The notes under the pieces are model-generated. The model was not told where the DNA came from. It made no database searches and saw nothing but the letters and a program-made list of their open reading frames with translations. Below are positions 51,078 to 52,891 of a DNA stretch of 52,891 bases, piece after piece. A program made the position numbers and the translations under genes. Positions within the stretch are counted from its first letter, which is position 1; the number at the start of each line of letters is the position of its first letter. The DNA is taken from positions 1 through 52,891 of the forward strand of contig VGOZ01000011.1 of NCBI GenBank assembly GCA_016875715.1. Reading direction: 5' to 3'. This DNA is from Chloroflexota bacterium. GTDB taxonomy: Bacteria; Chloroflexota; UBA6077; FW602-bin22.

Positions 51078-51571
51078 GACGCTATCAGACTATCACCTGT
51101 AATCAGTGCTGTCAAGTGATCGCCGTGCGCGCGCGGAGCCCGTAAAGGCGAATCGCCGCTGGCTCCTGGGGGAGCACGACGGCGAGCCTCTCTTGCCGCG
51201 GGTCCTGCGCACGTTCTGTGGCAAGCGCGAGCCACCTCGTGCGCTCTCACATCCTTACCCACACCGCGCGCCATGTCGTCCCCGACGACCCGATGCGCTC
51301 GGCCGAGGATGGTCGGATCCCTGAGAGAGGGAATGACCTGGTCCAGACCGTCTGCACGTGCCCTGCAATCGTCAGGAGTGATCGCCTCACGTGCTCTCAG
51401 AGCCTTTCCCACGCCGCGCCAACGAGGCGCGACCGAGGCCCACGGCGGCCGTACCCAGCAACATATGAGCGCCGTGCGCACGAGATGCCGCCGACGCGTG
51501 TTAATCGCTGCCGGCCGGCGGCCATAAGATTCCGAGGCTCGGCAGATCACGCCGCGACGCGGCGGATCCAA
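51065..51571 (-). CDS. Doubtful open frame downstream of the c-di-AMP riboswitch
   Basis: The longest minus-strand frame after the riboswitch, 168 residues from TTG 51571 or 139 from GTG 51481. The middle (about 70-130) looks protein-like, with two related segments RGVGKALRAREAI and RGVGKDVRAHEVA about 50 residues apart. The ends are Arg/Pro-rich and look non-coding. A signal-peptide-like string (MLLGTAAVGLGRASLA) occurs in another frame at about 51463. It may be a decayed exported-protein gene. Low confidence that it is translated. Confidence 0.2.
   Translation of the reverse strand: MDPPRRGVICRASESYGRRPAAINTRRRHLVRTALICCWVRPPWASVAPRWRGVGKALRAREAITPDDCRARADGLDQVIPSLRDPTILGRAHRVVGDDMARGVGKDVRAHEVARACHRTCAGPAAREARRRAPPGASGDSPLRAPRAHGDHLTALITGDSLIASWSA
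51087..51115 (-). promoter_or_regulatory. Promoter TTGACA-17-TAGTCT
   Basis: Minus strand: -35 TTGACA at 51110-51115, -10 TAGTCT at 51087-51092, spacer 17 nt. It drives the Pro-rich peptide gene at 51077. Confidence 0.65.
51545..51568 (-). repeat. Hairpin just after the riboswitch, possible expression platform
   Basis: GATC-CGCCG and CGGCG-GATC (one bulged base) pair around a 5-nt loop, starting 4 nt after the riboswitch. No T tract follows, so a Rho-type or ribosome-site-blocking role is as likely as intrinsic termination. Confidence 0.4.
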
Positions 51572-51572
51572 G

Positions 51573-51728
51573 CCCTCTCTTCTCGCCTGCGGGGTTAGCT
51601 GACGGGTTCGGCCGAAAGAGACTGGCCTACCAGGCTCACACCTGGATTCACCCCTGGGATCTCCTCAATCCCCTGACTGGTTCCCCCGTTCGGCGGCGGT
51701 ATTGCCACCACCGACTCGGCAGCCCTTT
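51573..51728 (-). promoter_or_regulatory. c-di-AMP riboswitch (ydaO/yuaA class)
   Basis: Minus-strand RNA with the conserved elements of this class in order: GGGCTGCCGAGTC at the 5' side, CGAACGGGGGAACC, GGGGTGAATC, a short stem (CCAGGTGTGAGCCTGG) followed by TAGG, then CCGAACCCGTCAGCTAACC and GCAGGCGAGAAGAGAGGG at the 3' side. The 5' and 3' ends can form P1. These elements bind two c-di-AMP molecules in known examples and usually turn off cell-wall hydrolase, Rpf or potassium-transport genes. The promoter is at 51745-51773. No recognisable target gene follows. Confidence 0.93.
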
Positions 51729-51744
51729 GCAGTTGTCGGACCGC

Positions 51745-51773
51745 AGTGTATTCCCCGCCATGGTCGCTGTCAA
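51745..51773 (-). promoter_or_regulatory. Consensus promoter TTGACA-17-TACACT of the riboswitch
   Basis: Minus strand: -35 TTGACA at 51768-51773, -10 TACACT at 51745-51750, spacer 17 nt. The expected start, about 51738, is roughly 10 nt before the riboswitch. Confidence 0.75.
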
Positions 51774-51836
51774 TCGCCGGACGTTGGGCAGACCGCACAA
51801 AACGACATAAGAATCTCACGCGCACGGGCACGGCGA

Positions 51837-52891
51837 TCAACTCAGCGAGATGAGGTCTCCGTTTTCCGCGGCGATGACGGGTGCCCCGGCACGCAGATAG
51901 AGGCGAGGCAATCGGATCGGGAGACCCGTGAGGACCTCGTACGGGATGGTGTTCCTCCAGGTCGCCACGTCCTCGGCGGTGATCTCTTCCTCCTCATCGG
52001 TGCCGATGAGAGTGACGATATCGCCCTCGTGAGCGCCCGGAATATCCGTCACATCGACCGTGCACTGATCCATCGAGATGGTCCCGACGATGGGCGCGCG
52101 AACCCCGCGCACGATCACTCGGCCGTGATTAGACAGCGCCCGACTGAGCCCGTCTGCATAGCCAATGGGTACGAGGGCGAGTTGCGTCAGTCGCGTCGGG
52201 CGAAACGTGCAGCCATATCCGACGCAGGCTCCCGGCGCTATCGTGCTGATCCGGGCGATGCGCGCGCGGAGGCTCAACGCCGGCCGCACGAAGTGGGCCG
52301 CTACATCTGGTCCCGGCGCGATACCGTAGAGGAGGACGCCCGAGCGCACGAGGTCCAGTTGAGCGTCTGGGTAGACGATTGCGCCCGCGCTGTTGCAGGC
52401 GTGGCGGATACCGGGCAGGAGGCCAATCGAGGCGAGTTCACGGCAAAGCGCGTCGAAGCGCGCCAACTGAGCTCGGGCCAGAGGGCTGCCGGGCTCATCC
52501 GCTGTGGCAAGGTGGGTGAAGATCCCGCGAACCACGATGCCGGGTAGCGGCGCGATGGCCCGTACGAAATCCACCGCCGCCCCGACCTGGACGCCGAATC
52601 GACTCATGCCGGTGTCGATCTTGATGTGAACCTGCGCGGGTCGACCGGCGGCGCGGCCGGCTGCATCCAAGGCCTCGGCCATCTCGCGCGATGCCACCGC
52701 GATGGTGAGATCGAGCCGAACCGCGCGCGGTGCCTCAGTCACGGGAACGAACCCGAGGATCAAGACTGGAAGGTCGATACCCGCGGTGCGGAGCTCGATC
52801 CCCTCCTCGACGCACGCAACACCGAACGCGGTGGCCCCGCCCCGCACCATGGCGCTGGCGATCCCGGCGATGCCGTGACCGTAGGCATTCG
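51837..52891 (-). CDS. alr: Alanine racemase, N-terminus cut by the window edge
   Basis: A fold-type III PLP enzyme that makes D-alanine for peptidoglycan. The visible 351 residues begin NAYGHGIAGIASAM, so the PLP lysine just before (V-K-A-NAYGHG) lies outside the window. Other marks: HIKIDTGMSRFGVQ, GIFTHLATADEPGS, ACNSAGAIVYPDAQLDLVRSG split over the active site, the second catalytic Tyr in VGYGCTF, and GTISMDQCTVDVTD. The C-terminal beta domain is complete. Start not seen. Confidence 0.95.
   Translation of the reverse strand, partial: NAYGHGIAGIASAMVRGGATAFGVACVEEGIELRTAGIDLPVLILGFVPVTEAPRAVRLDLTIAVASREMAEALDAAGRAAGRPAQVHIKIDTGMSRFGVQVGAAVDFVRAIAPLPGIVVRGIFTHLATADEPGSPLARAQLARFDALCRELASIGLLPGIRHACNSAGAIVYPDAQLDLVRSGVLLYGIAPGPDVAAHFVRPALSLRARIARISTIAPGACVGYGCTFRPTRLTQLALVPIGYADGLSRALSNHGRVIVRGVRAPIVGTISMDQCTVDVTDIPGAHEGDIVTLIGTDEEEEITAEDVATWRNTIPYEVLTGLPIRLPRLYLRAGAPVIAAENGDLISLS

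Noticed and set aside
51595..51840. An 81-residue frame overlapping the alr stop as TTGA
   Set aside because: It runs through the c-di-AMP riboswitch and its promoter, which explain the sequence conservation better than coding.

Overview
The window is a 52.9 kb piece of a high-GC bacterial chromosome. It has dense, short operons, no insertion sequences, no CRISPR array and no phage module. The mix suggests a Gram-positive-like organism, and my best guess is a Chloroflexota lineage. Supporting features are a YvcK/CofD protein with N-terminal membrane anchors, a CysO/CysM cysteine pair, VanW and TAT-exported amidase genes, an LPxTG-anchored protein, a DUF1015 protein, an AmmeMemoRadiSam protein B and a c-di-AMP riboswitch. 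The taxonomic placement is inference, not proof.

Layout, left to right. 1-2.7 kb: a cut-off DMT transporter, a LysM/M23 peptidase, a small membrane protein, a gamma-carbonic anhydrase-like protein and two tiny membrane proteins. 2.6-6.0 kb: a sugar-acid operon (DUF4432 epimerase, mannonate dehydratase-like enolase, Ldh2 dehydrogenase). 6.06-7.0 kb: an HExxH protein overlapping queF. 6.9-12.3 kb: an envelope/carbohydrate operon (TAT amidase, VanW protein, glycosidase-like protein). 12.4-15.1 kb: cysM/cysO and a secreted clan-A glycosidase. 15.2-21.8 kb: yvcK, a holin-like protein, dnaE and a frameshifted glutamate dehydrogenase gene. 21.9-27.1 kb: YyaL, a four-module CxxC/CxxH protein, a Gfo/Idh oxidoreductase and lgt. 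27.1-30.9 kb: DUF1015, CinA, an HIBADH-type dehydrogenase and a UroD-family protein. 31-34 kb: a small protein, an HpcH aldolase and a GT39-like mannosyltransferase. 34-36.7 kb: tRNA-Ala and leuS. 36.7-41.6 kb: a secreted glycosidase, the LPxTG protein, tRNA-Lys and a GT9. 41.6-47.7 kb: a five-gene overlapping operon (D-2-hydroxyacid dehydrogenase, TauE/SafE permease, CitE-type CoA lyase, ADP-forming acyl-CoA synthetase, polysaccharide deacetylase lipoprotein). 47.7-52.9 kb: a nonsense-interrupted secreted protein, a Memo-family protein, a second Ldh2, a Pro-rich peptide, a c-di-AMP riboswitch region and a cut-off alanine racemase.

Two regulatory observations stand out. First, many transcription-unit heads have a -10 hexamer (TAGAAT, TATACT, TACACT and similar) ending only about 4-11 nt before the start codon and usually no Shine-Dalgarno, the pattern of leaderless mRNAs. 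Second, a full ydaO/yuaA (c-di-AMP) riboswitch with a consensus TTGACA-17-TACACT promoter lies at about 51.57-51.77 kb on the minus strand. It reads into DNA that holds no recognisable gene.

Several genes carry apparent lesions or unusual signals: a -1 frameshift in gdh, an in-frame TGA in the 48 kb secreted protein, and a predicted CTG start for the 6.9-8.9 kb glycosidase.
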